From Rubripirellula tenax (GTDB taxonomy: Bacteria > Planctomycetota > Planctomycetia > Pirellulales > Pirellulaceae): a stretch of 64,000 bases of DNA. How positions within the stretch are numbered: position 1 is the first letter of the stretch; every line of letters begins with the position of its first letter. Where the stretch lies: positions 682,263 through 746,262 of the forward strand of contig NZ_SJPW01000002.1 of NCBI RefSeq assembly GCF_007860125.1, written 5' to 3'. The notes below the pieces were generated by a model that made no database searches, was not told where the DNA came from, and saw nothing but the letters and a program-made list of their open reading frames with translations. Below are positions 61,677-64,000 of the stretch, in pieces. The position numbers and the translations under genes were made by a program.

Positions 61677-63907
61677 ACGAAGCAATTCTTTCAGAACTTG
61701 CTCAGCGAGTTGGCTGGACACTGGTTCATTCGGTTTGGCAGTTCGCCATCATTGCAGTGCTCCTGGGCGTTGTGTTGGGGTTTCTGCGAGGGCGTTCTCC
61801 GCATCTTCGGTACGGATTGATGCTGATCGCACTGTTAGCGATGGTAGCGGTTCCTACTACGACGTTGTTTGTCGTTGGAACGGGCGAGACTGTCTCGGGT
61901 GAGTTCGCTACCAACGATACCGTTGAATTTGGAGTAGATGCACGCCCCGTCGTAGCGGCAGGGCGCGAGCCCTCCGGTGTTACGCTAACATTCATACCGG
62001 ACGGCATGCGTCGTTCCGCTGACGAATTCGATGAGTCTCCATCCAACATAGCGCTGCTTGCTGGCTTGATGATTTCTGTGCCAAATTTGGTTCGCCCGTG
62101 GATGAACGTCATCGTTGCCGTGTGGCTGTGTGGGATCGTAGTACTGTCGATCCGGCTGCTCGTTGGTTGGCGAGCGACTCGGAGGCTGCGGGTTTCGGGG
62201 CAATCACCGGTCACCGAACAACTCACGGCCATCACCTCACGCGTTGCGGAGAAACTTGGTGTTCACCGTTCCATCGAAGTCTGTCAGTCGTCAATGGTCG
62301 ACGTGCCCACGGTGATCGGATGGCTCAAGCCACTCGTGCTTCTACCTGTCAGCGCAATCAGCGGCCTGTCGAGCGAACAACTCGAGGCCGTCATTGCTCA
62401 CGAGTTAGCTCATGTTCGTCGTCACGATTATTTGGTCAATGTGTTTCAAGTGCTGATGGAAACCGTGTTCTTTTATCATCCTGCGGTGTGGTGGACTTCG
62501 CACTTGATGCGTGTCGAACGCGAGGCTTGCTGTGACGACATTGCCGTCCAGATGACTGGCGATGGAGTTCGCTACGCACGACTGCTGGTATGGCTGGAGG
62601 AGGCCCGCGGACCATCCACGCCGATGACGCTGTCAATGTCGGCCGACGGAGGATCGTTAAGCAATCGGATCGCTCGTATTGTCGGATCGCGTTCAAAGAC
62701 AACCGGAATTGGCCCGCTCGCAATCGCGGCGATCTTGATCTTCGTCACTGGCATGGGCTGCTATCTTGTTGCGGATGTCGGTAAATCGACGGCTCAAGAA
62801 ACAGCATCGCAGGATGCAGACGCGCTGCGAGACTGGATGACTCGTGCGGTGGAACTGGAAGAGTGGGGCCGGTTAAGTCAACTTGCGCGGGAAATGGCCG
62901 AAGCAGGTGAGTACCACGAAGCACTCGATTGGTTGTCCAAGGCTCCGCTTGGAAAATCACGCGATGGCAAACTCGATCCGAAGTTCTACTACAGGGTGGT
63001 GGCGGAGATCTGTGAGACCGCACTGGAGCACGACCGCCTCGACTTTGCCATGGGCGTGCTGGATCGTCTCAACGATCGAGAAAAACTACCGGAGGTTCTT
63101 CGAAATTTTCCGCCGAGACAGGGCGACGTTCGCATCGCAATTATGACTCATCACCTTTCCAAGGGGCAAATTGACCAGGCATTCGGCTTCCTTGAAGCCC
63201 AGCCCGAAGGAACTCGGCCGAGCATAGTAGACAAGGCGGTTGGGCGAGCGGCAGGAAATGGCCACGGTAACCACGTCGAAGCATTCTGGCTGCGATTGAC
63301 GGACCCGAAGGTTCTGCGAATTTGCGAACACGAATTGGCATACAGCTACTATCGGCTTCATGAACCGGACAAGATCTGGCGATTTGCCGGCGAGATTGCG
63401 AAGGCTCGCCCGGAGGACGTCCTCGCTGAGGTAAGAGTCCGGGACATGGCGATGCACAAGTATGCGTTGATGTCCTGGCAAGAATTCGAGCAGCGGTTGC
63501 CTGGATACCGAACCAAGGTTGCACAGCTCGCCGATGACGACCGGACTCGATATGAGAAAAAGTTGGCGCTCGATGCGGCATACGGGAAACACTATGATTT
63601 GTCCGTCGAGCTTTCGACAGGCGTCCCGCTTCTGCTCGAGACAAACTCGATGTTCATGGACCTGGGCGGCACAGACCGGCATCCGGTTTTGTATTCCATC
63701 ACAGAATTGCACAAGCAGAATCGGATCGAGCAAGCGTTAGCCATCGCCCGACTTGTCGAGGATGAAACCGTCAAACTGGCGTCGCTCTCTCGACTAGCGG
63801 ACTTGGTCGGGTTTGGTGACGGACTTGCCGACCATCAGGGAATTTTCGAGCGAATTATCGCTCAACTGACAGGGTGTGGTCTCTTCAGGGCGCAGTTTGA
63901 CGGTTGA
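61673..63907 (+). CDS. BlaR1-type M56 metallopeptidase with helical sensor (3)
   Basis: A 744-residue membrane protein. The M56 part has hydrophobic segments near 20-40, 47-66 and 145-165, VIGWLKPLVLLPVSAI, zinc motif HELAHVRRHD near 243-252, FFYHPAVWW and EACCDD, and a transmembrane segment near 343-362 (PLAIAAILIFVTGMGCYL). The external part from about 375 to the end is helical and TPR-like (ARDMAEAGEYHEALDWLSKAP-type units), in contrast to the beta-rich sensors of pairs 1 and 2. Residues about 93-118 are encoded by a palindromic repeat related to that in M56 gene 1. Likely partner of repressor 3. Confidence 0.88.
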   Translation: MNEAILSELAQRVGWTLVHSVWQFAIIAVLLGVVLGFLRGRSPHLRYGLMLIALLAMVAVPTTTLFVVGTGETVSGEFATNDTVEFGVDARPVVAAGREPSGVTLTFIPDGMRRSADEFDESPSNIALLAGLMISVPNLVRPWMNVIVAVWLCGIVVLSIRLLVGWRATRRLRVSGQSPVTEQLTAITSRVAEKLGVHRSIEVCQSSMVDVPTVIGWLKPLVLLPVSAISGLSSEQLEAVIAHELAHVRRHDYLVNVFQVLMETVFFYHPAVWWTSHLMRVEREACCDDIAVQMTGDGVRYARLLVWLEEARGPSTPMTLSMSADGGSLSNRIARIVGSRSKTTGIGPLAIAAILIFVTGMGCYLVADVGKSTAQETASQDADALRDWMTRAVELEEWGRLSQLAREMAEAGEYHEALDWLSKAPLGKSRDGKLDPKFYYRVVAEICETALEHDRLDFAMGVLDRLNDREKLPEVLRNFPPRQGDVRIAIMTHHLSKGQIDQAFGFLEAQPEGTRPSIVDKAVGRAAGNGHGNHVEAFWLRLTDPKVLRICEHELAYSYYRLHEPDKIWRFAGEIAKARPEDVLAEVRVRDMAMHKYALMSWQEFEQRLPGYRTKVAQLADDDRTRYEKKLALDAAYGKHYDLSVELSTGVPLLLETNSMFMDLGGTDRHPVLYSITELHKQNRIEQALAIARLVEDETVKLASLSRLADLVGFGDGLADHQGIFERIIAQLTGCGLFRAQFDG
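61951..62024. repeat. Palindromic repeat inside the M56 gene 3
   Basis: The left arm GTAGCGGCAGGGCGCGAGCC (continuing CTCCGGTG) and the right arm CCGGACGGCATGCGTCGTTC (continuing CGCTGACG) form an imperfect inverted repeat. The left arm matches that at 45738-45766 almost exactly, but the reading phase differs (here VAAGREPSG, there VSGRARALR). Confidence 0.85.
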
Positions 63908-64000
63908 TTGAGGTGCGTCGGTTTCGCGGCATTGCGTAACCTCGGATTGGTGTTTCAGAACAAGGGCGTCCCGCGTCACACTGATGTTGCAAAACAAAAA
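63908..64000. other. Window end, no feature seen
   Basis: The last 93 bases after the M56 gene 3 contain no supported gene or terminator. Confidence 0.4.

Overview
The window looks like a chromosomal segment of a planctomycete, probably a Rhodopirellula/Pirellula-type member of the Pirellulaceae. The evidence is three sigma-70-family (ECF-like) genes, each overlapping a membrane-anchored Hanks-type Ser/Thr kinase with an N-terminal zinc-finger anti-sigma motif, very large kinase/WD40 and M56/WD40 fusions, extracytoplasmic CXXCH proteins, and dispersed palindromic repeats with the core CCGCCGGGGCAAGCCCGGA. The assignment rests on gene families and layout; no rRNA or tRNA is present to confirm it.

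Region 1 (about 0.55-16.3 kb) reads as an integrated mobile element. A small excisionase-like helix-turn-helix gene lies at the left end and a tyrosine recombinase with a complete active site at the right end. Between them are small proteins typical of plasmids and integrative elements, an MT-A70-like protein that has lost its DPPW motif, two winged-helix proteins of the replication-relaxation type, a membrane TraG/VirD4-like coupling ATPase, a coiled-coil membrane protein and a DUF932 operon. The non-coding stretches are full of hairpins. The densest is a 420-bp tandem hairpin array at 5102-5520, directly upstream of the replication/transfer-like operon.

Region 2 (16.3-35.9 kb) is accessory. 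It holds an intracellular PGRP-type amidase, a tandem-domain BBE-type flavoprotein, a decayed integrase tail, an HD phosphohydrolase with a YwgA-like partner, an unusual Ser/Thr kinase with a small partner, a translationally coupled subtilase/metallo-beta-lactamase pair flanked on each side by a secreted CXXCH protein, and a translationally coupled alpha-solenoid plus PD-(D/E)XK nuclease-like pair. The last three modules are the best candidates here for undescribed systems, possibly defence or stress related.

Region 3 (36-64 kb) is a co-oriented array of signalling pairs: sigma/kinase 1, a Tat-exported protein, sigma/kinase-WD40 2, BlaI/M56-WD40 1, sigma/kinase 3 (with a single-base frameshift), a secreted and a membrane protein, BlaI/M56 2 and BlaI/M56 3. 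Partner genes overlap by 4-14 nt. BlaI pairs 2 and 3 have readable promoters carrying two copies of a dyad operator, consistent with repression by BlaI and relief when the M56 protease is activated. Palindromic repeats punctuate this region, and a second repeat type has inserted inside two of the M56 coding sequences.
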